From assembly GCF_000219915.2 (NCBI RefSeq), contig NC_017964.1, forward strand, positions 2,480,001 through 2,544,000: a stretch of DNA of 64,000 nucleotides. Direction: 5' to 3'. Each line of letters begins with the position of its first letter. Position 1 is the stretch's first letter. The stretch comes from Advenella kashmirensis WT001 (GTDB lineage Bacteria; Pseudomonadota; Gammaproteobacteria; Burkholderiales; Burkholderiaceae_B). Shown in pieces: positions 39,781 to 49,924 of the stretch. The notes under the pieces are model-generated. The model saw only the letters and a list, made by a program, of their open reading frames with translations, was not told the origin of the DNA and did no database searches. A program made the translations under genes and the position numbers.

Positions 39781-39930
39781 TTAAATTGCCCCGAAGCAGG
39801 ACCAGAAAAGATTGGAGACAGACACGTACAGGTCGGGGTTGAGGTACAGGGAAAACACAAACAGGAGCACCACCAGTGCCAGGCCGTATCCAGCCAATCG
39901 TTTGATGCTTGGTTTGACGTTTGTCATCAT
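39781..39930 (-). CDS. small membrane protein with C-terminal SNLFWSCF motif
   Basis: A 49-residue protein: a basic N-terminus, one transmembrane segment (LAGYGLALVVLLFVFSLYL, about residues 13-31) and a short tail NPDLYVSVSNLFWSCFGAI. Twin ATGs at 39930/39927 follow a strong GGGGAGG site. Very short proteins with the plan one helix, then a Leu-Asn/Asp-Pro hinge, then an aromatic-rich end in W-x-C-F are, from memory, common in Burkholderiales, which supports reality; their function is not known to me. An open extension upstream to 39984 lacks a start signal. It is a candidate regulator or assembly factor of a membrane complex. Confidence 0.6.
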   Translation of the reverse strand: MMTNVKPSIKRLAGYGLALVVLLFVFSLYLNPDLYVSVSNLFWSCFGAI

Positions 39931-40201
39931 GGGAGCCTCCCCGTAAATTTGACGATGCGCACGTGGGCGCTTCGAATAAAACAATGATTACCGGTATAAA
40001 TATGGGGTCGCTGTGACAATATGTCCAGAGATCATCAGATTCAGTATACGCCACAATCGCGTCGGGTCAATGACCGGGTTGCTATCTACCTCTTTACTGA
40101 GGCGCCGGCGCAAACGACGACTGATGACCTGTTTGCAATTGGTTTAAAGCCCGCATTATCGCCATCAAAGCAGCCTCTGGGTCGCCCGGCAATTGAACCG
40201 A
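39931..40201. other. intergenic region between small membrane protein and MFS gene
   Basis: A plus-strand open frame begins at 40021 (ATG) and runs into the MFS gene on the other strand, but it has no ribosome-binding site and no recognisable motif. I see no other feature. Confidence 0.35.
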
Positions 40202-41533
40202 TTACGCGGCACTACCCTGGGCAACAGAATGGACTTGCTGCTGCCTGCGAGCGCAATAAGCAACCCAGAACGCGGCCAGCACGGCGCCAAACAGCGCCAG
40301 GCCAGACACCAGCCAGGGGCCGCGATACGTTTGGTGATCCAGCATAAAACCGTATACGACAGGTCCTAACGCAGAACCCACGTCCATGCCGGAATAGACA
40401 AGACCGTAAACGGAGCCAAGGGCACCTTTGGGCGTAACGCGTCGAACCAGCATATCGCGCGACGGCCCGGCCATGCCGCTTAAGAAACCGGCCACGCACA
40501 GGCCGGCCACGGCCAGACCCGAAGGGAGCATTCCCATAGCCAGCAGAATAAAAACAAGTCCCGACGTGGCCAGCGAACCGGCCACAATACGTTCGGTCCT
40601 GTCGGTGCTGCCCGCAAGAAAGCCGCCTATGAGCAGGCCCACGCCCGCTGAAACCATATACATGGACAGCGCGGAGCTGGCCCATTCCTTGCCAATGCCG
40701 TATAGCGATCCAAGAATGGGAATCGTAAAATTCTGCACCGATGACATTGAACCCGAGGTAAATGCAAAGAACAGGAATGCGCCCACAGCGCCGGGTTTTT
40801 CATGCAGCATGCGCAGCTTGGCGGCAAAACCGGGCTCAGCCGCGCGGGGCCGCTCCTGAACCGACTCATCGGCCTGCTTGTCGTCCGTTGCCGCACCCTT
40901 TGCATCGGTCTGCGCCGCCGGCGTTGCCAGCAGCGATGCCCCGATAAAGGTTGCCAGAAACAGAGCAAAAAGCACAACGGCGGCGGCTGCCGCGGCAAAG
41001 CGCCATGAACCGGTCTGAACAATAAAAAAGGTAATGAAGATGGGCGCCAGTGCCCAGCCCAGATTGCCCGATACGCCGTGAATGCTGAAAGCATGGCCCA
41101 GCCGTCGCTGGCTCACATTCTGGTTGATAATGGAAAAGTCAACCGGATGAAAGACCGAGTTGCCGGCACCGCCGATGAAAGCAGCAATAATGAAGACCCA
41201 ATACGCGTCAGCCACTGCAATCAGCAACGCCGAGGCGACCATACAGGCCAATCCGAAACGCAATACGGGACGCGCCCCCAGATGGTCTACGACAAAGCCT
41301 GATGACGCTTGCCCGAATCCGGAGACCACAAAGAATACCGTAGCCAGAAACCCCAGTTCTGCAAAACTATAGCCAAAATCCCGATTTAGCGACAGGTACA
41401 GCGACGGCAACACCAGCTGATAAAAATGCGAGCCGCCATGCAACAGCCCGATCAGCGCAATCACCTTCCAGTCTCTTGAATCCCCATCTGCATTGGGAGC
41501 CCTGATCGAAGAAGTCAGAACCTGCGAAGTCAT
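40202..41533 (-). CDS. major facilitator superfamily transporter
   Basis: A 443-residue, 12-helix MFS permease. N-terminal helices start VIALIGLLHGGSHFYQLVLPSLYLSL; the loop 2-3 signature is GFVVDHLGARPVLRFG; GGAGNSVFHPVDFSIIN marks helix 4, a pattern seen in the fosmidomycin-resistance-like/oxalate-like MFS branch. A long charged central loop (about residues 195-235, KGAATDDKQADESVQERP) separates the halves. Substrate unknown. ATG at 41533. It follows pgsA with a 42-base gap and may share its transcript. Confidence 0.85.
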   Translation of the reverse strand: MTSQVLTSSIRAPNADGDSRDWKVIALIGLLHGGSHFYQLVLPSLYLSLNRDFGYSFAELGFLATVFFVVSGFGQASSGFVVDHLGARPVLRFGLACMVASALLIAVADAYWVFIIAAFIGGAGNSVFHPVDFSIINQNVSQRRLGHAFSIHGVSGNLGWALAPIFITFFIVQTGSWRFAAAAAAVVLFALFLATFIGASLLATPAAQTDAKGAATDDKQADESVQERPRAAEPGFAAKLRMLHEKPGAVGAFLFFAFTSGSMSSVQNFTIPILGSLYGIGKEWASSALSMYMVSAGVGLLIGGFLAGSTDRTERIVAGSLATSGLVFILLAMGMLPSGLAVAGLCVAGFLSGMAGPSRDMLVRRVTPKGALGSVYGLVYSGMDVGSALGPVVYGFMLDHQTYRGPWLVSGLALFGAVLAAFWVAYCARRQQQVHSVAQGSAA

Positions 41534-41575
41534 ATGATACCTGTGATAGCCGGATGAATATGCCGGAAAAATGCG

Positions 41576-42148
41576 TTAGTTTTGCTGCTGCTTGATGATA
41601 GGCCAGGCTTTCTTCATGTAGTAGAACATGGACCAGATCGTCAGAATGGCGGCAATGTATACCAATACCGTCCCGATGGGTGCAAACGGAATCGCATGCC
41701 AATCCTGATAAAACAGCAGGCAGGGAATGGCGGTCATTTGCGCAGCGGTTTTGAATTTACCCAGCCAATGCACCGCCACGCTATCGCGTGCACCGATGGT
41801 TGCCATCCATTCGCGCAGCGCCGAAATGGTTATCTCACGCCCGATAATGATAAGTGCAATAAATGAATCAAGCCTGTTCAGATCAAGCAGGATCAACAGG
41901 GCTGCGCATACCATCAGCTTGTCTGCAACCGGATCCAGAAAGGCGCCGAACGATGAAGTCTGATTCCAGCGTCGGGCCAGCCAGCCATCGAACCAATCTG
42001 TGAGTGCTGCAAAAATAAAGGCCAGCGCGCCGATGGTATCGCGCACCGGGACGTCGATCCAGTGCAGCGGCAGATAGTAAAGCGCAATGACCAGCGGAAT
42101 CATGGCGATCCGCATCCAGGTCAGGATAATAGGTATGTTCAGTGGCAT
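41576..42148 (-). CDS. pgsA: CDP-diacylglycerol--glycerol-3-phosphate 3-phosphatidyltransferase
   Basis: PgsA makes phosphatidylglycerophosphate, the committed step to phosphatidylglycerol and cardiolipin. The 190-residue frame is intact, with about four hydrophobic segments and the CDP-alcohol phosphotransferase motif DWFDGWLARRWNQTSSFGAFLDPVADK (D-G-x2-A-R-x8-G-x3-D-x3-D). It starts MPLNIPIILTWMRIAMIPLV. ATG at 42148, 50 bases after uvrC. The uvrC-pgsA pairing is conserved in many proteobacteria. Confidence 0.95.
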   Translation of the reverse strand: MPLNIPIILTWMRIAMIPLVIALYYLPLHWIDVPVRDTIGALAFIFAALTDWFDGWLARRWNQTSSFGAFLDPVADKLMVCAALLILLDLNRLDSFIALIIIGREITISALREWMATIGARDSVAVHWLGKFKTAAQMTAIPCLLFYQDWHAIPFAPIGTVLVYIAAILTIWSMFYYMKKAWPIIKQQQN

Positions 42149-42198
42149 AGGGCTTTAATACACAAAATACGGCGGAGGCATTATGTGTAATCCTACCA

Positions 42199-44025
42199 CT
42201 AACGCAAAGATTCATAGATGCGTTCAGCAAGTTCCCTGGAAATACCTTCTACCGAACGCAAATCGTCGATGCTGGCGGCAGCCACGCCGGAAAACCCGCC
42301 GAAACGCGCCAGCAGTTTCTGCCTGCGTTTGGCGCCCACGCCTTCGATTTCTTCCAGTCGCGACACATTTCGGGCCTTGGCGCGGCGCGCCGCATGCCGG
42401 TGATGGCAAACCGGTGGGCTTCATCGCGCACCTGGGCCACCAGCATCAGCGCTGCCGACCCCAGCCCAAGCGCCACCGGTTCCCGTTCGTCGGTAAACAC
42501 CAGGGTCTCCAGGCCGACCTTGCGCCCTTCTCCCTTGGCCACCCCGACAATCACACGGGTGTCCAGACCGAATTCCACAAATACCTGGCGGGCGATTTCG
42601 ACCTGCCCCTTGCCGCCGTCAATCAGCACCACTTCTGGTAGCGGTGCCTCGCCGTCAGCCACCTTGGAAAAGCGGCGAATCAGCACCTGGCGCATGGCCG
42701 CGTAATCATCTCCCTCGGTAATGCCGGCGATGTTATAACGGCGATATAAGGATGGCTGCATATCATGATGGTGGTAAACCACACAGGATGCCTGGGTTGC
42801 CTCGCCAGCGGTATGACTGATGTCAAAGCATTCGATGCGCAACGCATCGAGCGATTCATCATCTGTATCCAATTGCAGCAGCTCGGCCAGCGCACGTGTG
42901 CGCGCAGCCCGCGAAGCCGATTCGGACAGCGTGCGCGCCAGGGAAAACTCGGCATTGCGCAAGGCCTGATCCAGCCAGGTGCGGCGCACCCCCTGAGGGC
43001 GTGTCTGCAACCGGGTTTTGATTCGCGATGGCTGCTGTTCATTGAGCAGCGCCAGCAGATTTTCATCAGCCAGCGCCTCCGAACAGACCAGCACCGGCGG
43101 TAGCGGATTTTCCAGGTAATGCTGTGCAATGAAGGCCGTCATGACCTCGGCGCGATTTTCACCATCGGCCTGCGTCGGAAAAAACGAGCGGTCGCCAAGA
43201 TGCCGGCCACCACGCACCATGGCCAGGTTCACACATGCCTTATCGGCCGCCTGCGCCACGGCAATGATATCGACATCGGTCTTGTCCACCTCTTCCATCG
43301 ACTGCTGATGCAGCACCGTTGCCAGTGCATGCATCTGGTCCCGCAGCGCCGCAGCCTGCTCAAAGCGCAATTGGTCAGAGGCCTGCTGCATACGTGCCTG
43401 CAGATCATTCACCACGTCGTCGGCCTCGCCATCCAGAAAACGCACGGCCTGCTGCACATCACGCTTGTAATCTTCTTCGTCGATAAAGTTGACGCAAGGC
43501 GCAGTACACCGTCCGATCTGATACTGCAGACAGGGTCGCGAGCGATTGGCAAAAACGGTGTCCTCACAGGTACGCAAGCGAAACACCTTCTGCAGAATCT
43601 GTATGGTTTCGCGTACGGCCCAGGAATCGGATACGGCCCGAAAAAACGCCCCTTGCGACTCGTAATGCCACGATAGTACGCAATTCGCGGATAATCATGT
43701 GCACTGATCATCAGGTACGGGTACGACTTATCGTCACGAAACAGGATGTTGTAACGCGGCCGCAGACTCTTGATCAGGTTGTTTTCCAGGATCAGCGCCT
43801 CGGCCTCGGACCGCGTCACCGTGACTTCCACGCGCCACACCCGTGCGACCATTAGCGCAATACGCGGGCTGTCAGGGTTTTCTGAAAGTAGGAAGAAACG
43901 CGTTTTTTCAGATCCCGGGCCTTGCCCACATACAATACCGTGCCTTCCGCATCCAGATGACGGTAAACGCCAGGCAGGTGCGGCAGGTCACTCAGAAAGG
44001 ATTTGAGATCGAAAGTCTCGGGCAT
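42199..44025 (-). CDS. uvrC: excinuclease ABC subunit C (three frame breaks)
   Basis: UvrC makes both incisions in nucleotide excision repair. The GIY-YIG nuclease begins [34 protein letters not shown]; the UVR motif is in the [16 protein letters not shown] to [13 protein letters not shown] region; the RNase-H-like endonuclease domain has [20 protein letters not shown] and [10 protein letters not shown]; the tail holds the helix-hairpin-helix pair. Four frames are needed: single bases are missing near 43874, 43630 and 42395. Repair gives 609 residues, normal for UvrC. The ATG at 44025 lies inside the end of nagZ (38-base overlap), and TAG at 42199-42201 ends it. Confidence 0.94.
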
Positions 44026-45088
44026 ACTGATATCGTGGGTCTGATTGCAGGGTATTCCAGTCCATGAACGGCACAGCCGGCTTCAGGGCACGGATTCGGG
44101 CAACCGATGTGGCCGCCGGCGCGACTGTCAGGGAAGCGAGTAAGGTATCGGCCAGATCGGGACGGTTGCATACCAATACCATATCACATCCGGCAGACAG
44201 TGCGGCCTGAGCACGAGCGGTGATGTCGCCGGCAACCGATGCCCCTTCCATGGTCAGGTCGTCGGAAAAAACCACGCCATCGTACTTCAGGCGCTGGCGC
44301 AGGATCTGTTGCACCCAAACCTTGGAAAAACCGGCAGGCGCGGCGTCCACCTTGGGATAGATGACATGTGCCGGCATCACGGCCGATAGCACCGGTGCGC
44401 CCAGCCAATCATAGGGCATGGCATCGTCTGCCATGATTTGCTCCAGATCCCGTTCGTCTACCGGGATGGCGACATGAGAGTCGGCATCGACAAAACCATG
44501 GCCGGGAAAATGCTTGCCGCAGGAGCGCATACCGGCCAGACTCAGGCCCTGAATCAGCGCCCGCGCCAGCATTGCAACAACCCGCGGATCCCGATGAAAG
44601 GCGCGGCTGCCAACAACCTTGCTGACACCGTAGTCCAGATCCAGAACGGGTGTAAAGCTGAAATCCACGCCACAGGCGCGCAACTCGGCGGCCAGGACAT
44701 AACCGATTTCGGTCGCGGCACGCATGGCCTGCAGCGGATTGCGCTCCCAATAACGTCCCAGGTCCTGCATGGATGGCAGCTGTGTAAAACCCTTGTCGCG
44801 AAACCGTTGTACCCGGCCACCCTCATGATCGACGGCAATCAGCAGTGGTTCATCGCGGGCTTCGTGAATTTGCGCGGTCAGCTCGGCCAGTTGCTGCGGA
44901 TTGTCGTAATTGCGGGCAAACAGGATAACCGCGCCGGTTAGCGGATGCGCCAGGCGATCGCGCTCCTGACTGGTCAGGCTGTGGCCGGCAACATCAAGCA
45001 TCACCGGACCGGGCATTTGCCGACCAGCGGCAGCAGCGGCGGCCGAATGGGCAGATCGGCTGGCAGGACGGGATTGGGAAACAGACAC
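43988..45088 (-). CDS. nagZ: beta-N-acetylhexosaminidase NagZ, GTG start
   Basis: NagZ removes GlcNAc from anhydromuropeptides in cytoplasmic peptidoglycan recycling. The 366-residue frame is intact: [20 protein letters not shown], the catalytic region [28 protein letters not shown] with the His-containing flexible loop, and [14 protein letters not shown] with the nucleophile Asp. An N-terminal stretch of about 25 Ser/Ala-rich residues precedes the fold. The start is GTG at 45088 with AGGAG 5 bases upstream; an ATG at about residue 25 (MPGPVM) is an alternative. Overlaps uvrC. Confidence 0.93.
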   Translation of the reverse strand: MSVSQSRPASRSAHSAAAAAAGRQMPGPVMLDVAGHSLTSQERDRLAHPLTGAVILFARNYDNPQQLAELTAQIHEARDEPLLIAVDHEGGRVQRFRDKGFTQLPSMQDLGRYWERNPLQAMRAATEIGYVLAAELRACGVDFSFTPVLDLDYGVSKVVGSRAFHRDPRVVAMLARALIQGLSLAGMRSCGKHFPGHGFVDADSHVAIPVDERDLEQIMADDAMPYDWLGAPVLSAVMPAHVIYPKVDAAPAGFSKVWVQQILRQRLKYDGVVFSDDLTMEGASVAGDITARAQAALSAGCDMVLVCNRPDLADTLLASLTVAPAATSVARIRALKPAVPFMDWNTLQSDPRYQYARDFRSQILSE

Positions 45089-45124
45089 CTGGACTCCTTT
45101 ATGGTGTTTTGGGTAACAGGTTGA

Positions 45125-45556
45125 TTAAACCGGCTTACGTTCCACCATGGCAAAGGCCATGGCCAGATCGGCTTCATCGGTCAGGGAAATATGGGCCGGT
45201 CCGAAACGGGATTCATACCACTCTTTCAGGGGCGATGCCAGCACCACCAGCGGCTTTCCGCTAGGCGCATTGAGCGTTTGCATGCGCGACCACGTCATGG
45301 GTACGCGCATGCCCAGCCCGATCGCCTTGGAAAAAGCCTCTTTGGCAGCAAAGCGGGTAGCCAGAAACCGGATGCCGCGCTGCGGGTCACGCGCCTGTCT
45401 GCGCAGAAACTTCTCGCGCTCCTGGGGCCCTAGAATCCGGGCGACAAAACGATCGCCAAAGCGCTCGTAAGCCTGGGCGATTCGATGGATATGGATCAGG
45501 TCCGTACCGATACCGGCAATCGCTGCAGGCAGTGTGACTTCGTTAGCCATGGGCAT
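45125..45556 (-). CDS. acpS: holo-[acyl-carrier-protein] synthase
   Basis: AcpS transfers 4'-phosphopantetheine from CoA to apo-ACP. The 143 residues include [22 protein letters not shown] with the metal-binding Asp, [18 protein letters not shown] with the catalytic Glu, and [18 protein letters not shown]. The frame is intact. ATG at 45556 (a second ATG at 45550). It sits between orn and nagZ, with gaps of 14 and 36 bases, so orn-acpS-nagZ-uvrC-pgsA could be one long transcript. Confidence 0.93.
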   Translation of the reverse strand: MPMANEVTLPAAIAGIGTDLIHIHRIAQAYERFGDRFVARILGPQEREKFLRRQARDPQRGIRFLATRFAAKEAFSKAIGLGMRVPMTWSRMQTLNAPSGKPLVVLASPLKEWYESRFGPAHISLTDEADLAMAFAMVERKPV

Positions 45557-45570
45557 TTCACCGTGAAGTG

Positions 45571-46115
45571 CTAAAGCTTGATAAAATGTTCTCGGTAGTA
45601 CTTGAGTTCGTCAATGGATTCGTAAATATCAGCCAGTGCTTCATGCCGGCTTTTCTTGTCGAATCCTTTGTAGACCTCCGGTTTCCAGCGACGGGACAAT
45701 TCCTTGAGCGTACTGACATCCAGATTGCGGTAATGAAAGTAGCTTTCGAAACGTGGCATGTACTTGTACATGAAACGCCGGTCCTGGCTGATCGTATTGC
45801 CGCAAAGTGGTGATGCGCCTTTGGGTACCAGCGGCGCAAGAAAGTCGAGCAGGATGTCTTCCGCCTGTTCTTCGGTGAGTACAGAGGTGCGCACTTTTTC
45901 GGTCAGGCCGCTACGGCCATGGGTAGATGTATTCCATTTATCCATGCCCGCCAGTACCTCATCGGACTGGTGAATAACCAGAACCGGGCCTTCCGCTACC
46001 AGCGTGAGGTCCGGTTCAGTGACGACAACAGCACTTCCAGAATACGTTCTTTTTCGGGATCCAGGCCGCTCATTTCCATGTCCAGCCATACCAGTCGCAG
46101 ATCATTTACCGCCAT
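45571..46115 (-). CDS. orn: oligoribonuclease (one frame break)
   Basis: Orn degrades 2-5 nucleotide RNAs, including pGpG from cyclic-di-GMP turnover. The N-terminus [28 protein letters not shown] contains the first two acidic residues of the DEDDh exonuclease site; [28 protein letters not shown] and [14 protein letters not shown] follow, ending [23 protein letters not shown]. One base is missing near 46035, separating ILEV from AVVVTEPDL. Repaired length is 181 residues, equal to E. coli Orn. ATG at 46115. Confidence 0.95.
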
Positions 46116-46168
46116 TTTCGATCCTTATTGTTCAGAAACATTATTTTCGCACAGAGCACACAACAGAA

Positions 46169-47440
46169 ATGTCCCCAACCCCGTTTACGCTTTTATTTGT
46201 CCTTTTCCTTCTTCTAGAGACGATCACCCATTTGTGGCTGGCAAGCCGTCAGGCTCGCCATGTTATGCGCCATCGCGCCAGGGTGCCGGACGAATTTGCC
46301 GAAAAAATCGGGCTGCAAAGTCACCAGCGCGCCGCCGACTACACCGTCGAGCGCATGAAGCTGTCCGTGACCCGGCGGGTCTTCGATGCAATGGTGCTCA
46401 TTGCCTTTACCCTGCTTGGTGGTCTGCAACTGATCAATGAGTTTCTGATCAGCGTTATTCCCCACGATTTCTGGCGCCAGATTCTGCTGCTCGGTTCGGT
46501 TCTGCTGATTTCCGGTGCACTGCAACTGCCCTTTAGCTTGTGGAAGCAATTTAAACTGGAACAGAAATTCGGCTTCAACCGCATGACGTTTGGCCTGTTT
46601 GTAAGTGACACGCTCAAGGGACTGTTGGTCAGTGTCGTACTGGGTCTGCCACTGGCAGCGGTCACGCTCTGGTTGATGGCCGCATCCGGTCCGCTGTGGT
46701 GGCTGTGGGCATGGATGGTCTGGGTCGCGTTCAACGCTTTCATTCTGTTTGTATTTCCAACCTGGATCGCCCCGCTTTTCAATAAATTTACACCGCTGGA
46801 CAACCCCGAACTGGCCGATCGCATCAACAATCTGGCGCAGCGCTGCCACTTTGCCCTCAAAGGGTTGTTCGTCATGGACGGATCCAGACGCTCAGCCCAT
46901 GGCAATGCCTATTTCACCGGGTTTGGCAAATCACGCCGGATTGTTTTTTTCGATACCCTGCTGGGCAAACTGAACCCCGACGAGATCGAAGCCGTGCTGG
47001 CCCATGAGCTGGGACATTTCAGCCATAAACATGTGCAAAAACGCATGATTTTCAGCTTTTTGCTGGCGCTGGTGTTTTTTGCCGTGCTGGGTTTCCTGAA
47101 GAACCAGATCTGGTTCTATCAGGGGCTGGGTGTTTCCCCTGTCATCAATGGTTCCAACGATGCCATGGCGTTGCTGCTGTTCTTTATGGCGATGCCTGTC
47201 TTCACATTTTTCTTTGCGCCGATATTCAGCTTCTTTTCCCGCAAGGACGAGTTTGAGGCCGACCATTACGCACACACACAGGCCAGTTCCGAGGCGCTGA
47301 TTTCTGCGCTGGTCAAACTATACAATGACAACGCATCCACCCTGACGCCAGATCCTGTGCACTCGGCGTTTTACGACAGCCATCCTCCGGCTTCCTTGCG
47401 CATCCGCCGGCTTCAAGAGTTGCAGGCAACAAACGGATGA
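46169..47440 (+). CDS. M48 family membrane metalloprotease (Ste24/CAAX-protease-like)
   Basis: A 423-residue integral membrane zinc protease. Several hydrophobic segments (FTLLFVLFLLLETITHLWL, VFDAMVLIAFTLLGGLQL, QILLLGSVLLISGALQLPF, LLVSVVLGLPLAAVTLWLM) precede the M48 catalytic domain with LAHELGHFSHKH and the distal ligand in DEFEADHYAH; SHPPASLRIRRLQ is the usual end. FGFNRMTFGLFVSD matches the Ste24 branch. Role in membrane-protein quality control is likely. ATG at 46169 starts MSPTPFTLL. It is divergent from orn (53-base gap) and overlaps rsgA by four bases. Confidence 0.92.
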   Translation: MSPTPFTLLFVLFLLLETITHLWLASRQARHVMRHRARVPDEFAEKIGLQSHQRAADYTVERMKLSVTRRVFDAMVLIAFTLLGGLQLINEFLISVIPHDFWRQILLLGSVLLISGALQLPFSLWKQFKLEQKFGFNRMTFGLFVSDTLKGLLVSVVLGLPLAAVTLWLMAASGPLWWLWAWMVWVAFNAFILFVFPTWIAPLFNKFTPLDNPELADRINNLAQRCHFALKGLFVMDGSRRSAHGNAYFTGFGKSRRIVFFDTLLGKLNPDEIEAVLAHELGHFSHKHVQKRMIFSFLLALVFFAVLGFLKNQIWFYQGLGVSPVINGSNDAMALLLFFMAMPVFTFFFAPIFSFFSRKDEFEADHYAHTQASSEALISALVKLYNDNASTLTPDPVHSAFYDSHPPASLRIRRLQELQATNG

Positions 47441-48326
47441 TGGCCGGGCGCGTTATTGCCGCTCACGGCCGTCACTATCAGGTGGAGCTGGACGACGGGC
47501 AGCTGCGTCAATGCTATACACGTGGCAAGAAAACCGGTATTTGTGTCGGCGACTATGTCGACATTGAACCCCAGGGGCAGGACGAGGGGCGGATTGAACG
47601 GGTGCACGAGCGGCGCAATTTACTATACCGCTCAGATGAAATGCGGGCCAAGCAATTTGCCGCCAATGTCGATCAATTGCTGATCGTGGTTGCAGTTGAG
47701 CCTTTGTTTTCTGAGGATCTGACCGGACGTGCACTGGCTGGCGCGTTCAGCGCCGACATCACGCCAGTTATCATTTTGAACAAATGTGATCTGGCCGAGA
47801 GCCTGCCGCGTGCACGGGCCCTGCTCTCGGATATGAACGCATTGGGTGTGCGTATTATTGAAACCAGTACCCTGCAGCCGCAGGCGTTACGTGACAGTCT
47901 GTTGCCGCTACTGGCGAACAAAACCAGCCTGTTGCTCGGCCAAAGCGGCATGGGAAAATCCAGTATTTTGAATATCCTGGTTCCGGAAGCCCGTGCCGAC
48001 ACGCAAGAACACTCCATTGCGCTGGGTACCGGTAAACATACAACCACTTCGTCGCGCCTATACCACCTGCCCGGTGCCGACGGGGATCTGATCGATTCCC
48101 CTGGTTTCCAGGCATTTGGCCTGAAACACCTGGGTCAGACCGAAGTGGAACAAGGCTTTCCCGAATTTGCCCATACAGCCAGAATTGCAGATTCTATAAT
48201 TGCTCGCACCGGCACGAACCCGGTTGTGGGGTGCTGGCAGCCAAAGAACAGGGGTTAATCAGCGCCAAGCGGCACGAACTTTACTTGCGCATCCTGGCCG
48301 AGTCGACCGCGCCGCAGAAATATTAA
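47437..48326 (+). CDS. rsgA: ribosome small-subunit GTPase RsgA (one frame break)
   Basis: RsgA is a circularly permuted GTPase for late 30S maturation. An OB-fold (GRHYQVELDDGQLRQCYTRGKK) is followed by the permuted order G4 (ILNKCDLAE), G1 (GQSGMGKSSILN), G3 (LIDSPGF), then a zinc-binding helical tail. The tail is out of frame in the main reading: one base is missing near 48180, and the correct frame gives QNCRFYNCSHRHEPGCGVLAA with the zinc ligands, ending ESTAPQKY at TAA 48324-48326. Total 296 residues, normal. ATG at 47437 overlaps the protease gene end. Confidence 0.93.
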
Positions 48327-48378
48327 GGTTGTTCGGCCATCGACAGCAGGACGCGATTGCATCTACACGGAATTGTTT

Positions 48379-48909
48379 ATGGACCACGCTGGCGAAATTC
48401 TTATTCTCACTGGCCCGCCCGGCTCAGGAAAAACCACGACGGCACTGGCCCTGGCCCAACAACAGGGGTCAGCAAAGGTCCACCTGCATGCCGATGATTT
48501 TTGGCGCTTCATCAAAAATGGTGCCATTGCGCCCTATCTACCCAGTGCGCATAGACAAAATCATATAGTCATGGATGCACTCTCTGGCGTGGCGCAAAGT
48601 TACGCGAATGGCGGCTATTTTGTTATTGTTGATGGCATCATCGGCCCATGGTTCTTACCGACTTTCCAGGCAATTGCCACGCCAATTCACTATATTGTCC
48701 TGCGCCCTCCATTAGCGCTGGCCATTGCTCGCTGTCAGCAACGCGGTAATGACACATTGACAGACCCAGAACCTATCGCTGCCCTGCATCAGCAGTTTTC
48801 CACACTCGGCGAGCTGGAACCCCATGCCCTGTCTGTTGACGACAAAACCGCACAGGAAACCCTTGAAATGGTTATTGGCGCCATACAAACCGAAAAGTTT
48901 CGTTTATAA
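48379..48909 (+). CDS. P-loop kinase-like protein
   Basis: A 176-residue P-loop NTPase with Walker A GPPGSGKTTTALALA near the N-terminus, HLHADDFWRFIKNG resembling the substrate-binding Asp of AAA_33/shikimate-kinase-like small-molecule kinases, YFVIVDGIIGPWFLP as Walker B and IARCQQRGND as an Arg-containing lid. Members phosphorylate small molecules (for example gluconate, chloramphenicol or nucleosides); the substrate here is unknown. ATG at 48379 (an in-frame TTG two codons earlier is possible). It follows rsgA by 52 bases and is convergent with the Nudix gene. Confidence 0.8.
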   Translation: MDHAGEILILTGPPGSGKTTTALALAQQQGSAKVHLHADDFWRFIKNGAIAPYLPSAHRQNHIVMDALSGVAQSYANGGYFVIVDGIIGPWFLPTFQAIATPIHYIVLRPPLALAIARCQQRGNDTLTDPEPIAALHQQFSTLGELEPHALSVDDKTAQETLEMVIGAIQTEKFRL

Positions 48910-48983
48910 GGCCTTGGCTCCCACGGTGAAATTGCATTCTCACTCATGACAGAACCATTTCACTGAAAAGAAAGCTCGACAGA

Positions 48984-49703
48984 TCAGGCCTGAACCACCG
49001 CCAATACGCGATGATAGAAATTTCTGATCACGTTTGCGGTTGCACCCCAAATGAAATAGCCGTTCCACGGCATGGAGTAATAATATCGTTCGTTGCCATC
49101 AGGGGCGATAGCATGATGCAGACGATGATTGGCCGGATCCATAAGAAACGCAAGGGGCACCTGAAAAACCTCTGCAACCTCCACCTGGTCTGTTTTTATT
49201 TCAACCGTGTTAGAGAGCCAGCCAACATAGGGGCGCAGCAGAAAGCCCGTGCCAGTATAAAATTCGGGCAATTGACCGAGCATCGTAACAGCCTGAGTGG
49301 GCACACCGATTTCTTCAAAGGTTTCCCGCAATGCCGTATGCTGCGGATTGATATCGTCCTCTTCTACCCGCCCTCCCGGAAAACTGATCTGCCCCGGATG
49401 GTGATACAGTTTTTCGGAGCGCTTGGTCAACAGCACGAAAATTTCATCATCGCGCTTTACCAGAGGCATAAGAACAGCAGAATCAATATAGGATTCTGAT
49501 TGATACTGAATGATTTTCGCTTCGTTCCATTGGTGAACCAGTGCATCAGCAGACCACACCAGCCCATGATCAAAGGCGCGTTCTATGAGCGCAACCGTGA
49601 GCATAGAAGGCGAAATAGCGTGCAGGTTTTCATTGGCCACCGTCCATTTTTGTGCCTGCACGTCAAAACCGGGCGTAATAGGCTTTCTTAGTGGTTCAGT
49701 CAA
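48984..49703 (-). CDS. Nudix hydrolase, CoA pyrophosphatase-like, TTG start
   Basis: A 239-residue Nudix enzyme. KRSEKLYHHPGQISFPGGRVEED carries both the UPF0035/NuCoA signature and the start of the Nudix box, which continues HTALRETFEEIGV (G-x5-E-x7-R-E-x2-E-E-x-G). This combination marks CoA/acyl-CoA diphosphatases of the NudL type. An N-terminal extension of about 75 residues with no known motif precedes it. The start is TTG at 49703 with AGGA 7 bases upstream. It is downstream of rplS in the same direction but a strong terminator lies between. Confidence 0.88.
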   Translation of the reverse strand: MTEPLRKPITPGFDVQAQKWTVANENLHAISPSMLTVALIERAFDHGLVWSADALVHQWNEAKIIQYQSESYIDSAVLMPLVKRDDEIFVLLTKRSEKLYHHPGQISFPGGRVEEDDINPQHTALRETFEEIGVPTQAVTMLGQLPEFYTGTGFLLRPYVGWLSNTVEIKTDQVEVAEVFQVPLAFLMDPANHRLHHAIAPDGNERYYYSMPWNGYFIWGATANVIRNFYHRVLAVVQA

Positions 49704-49817
49704 AACAGTGTCCTATGGAATCAATTATATTTATCAACATGTCCATTTTACGGCACGCAAGCGTCATTGCTGTCCATCCGGAACAAAATGAAACTGGAAG
49801 GCGTGTTAAGCGCCCAT

Positions 49818-49848
49818 TGAAAAAAGCCGGCAATGCCGGCTTTTTTCA
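49818..49848. terminator. rho-independent terminator after rplS
   Basis: TTGAAAAAAGCCGGC and GCCGGCTTTTTTCAA form a perfect 14-base-plus stem around a 3-base loop, 77 bases beyond the rplS stop. It is symmetrical and can work on both strands. Confidence 0.92.
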
Positions 49849-49924
49849 ACCCATTTGCGCCACCATAAGATACCTGGCGGCGACAACAGGGATAACACTG
49901 GATAAAGCAGTAACTGAGAACCGC

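Noticed and set aside
40021..40347. Plus-strand 108-residue open frame with ATG at 40021
   Set aside because: No ribosome-binding site, no motif, and its second half is antisense to the well-supported MFS gene.
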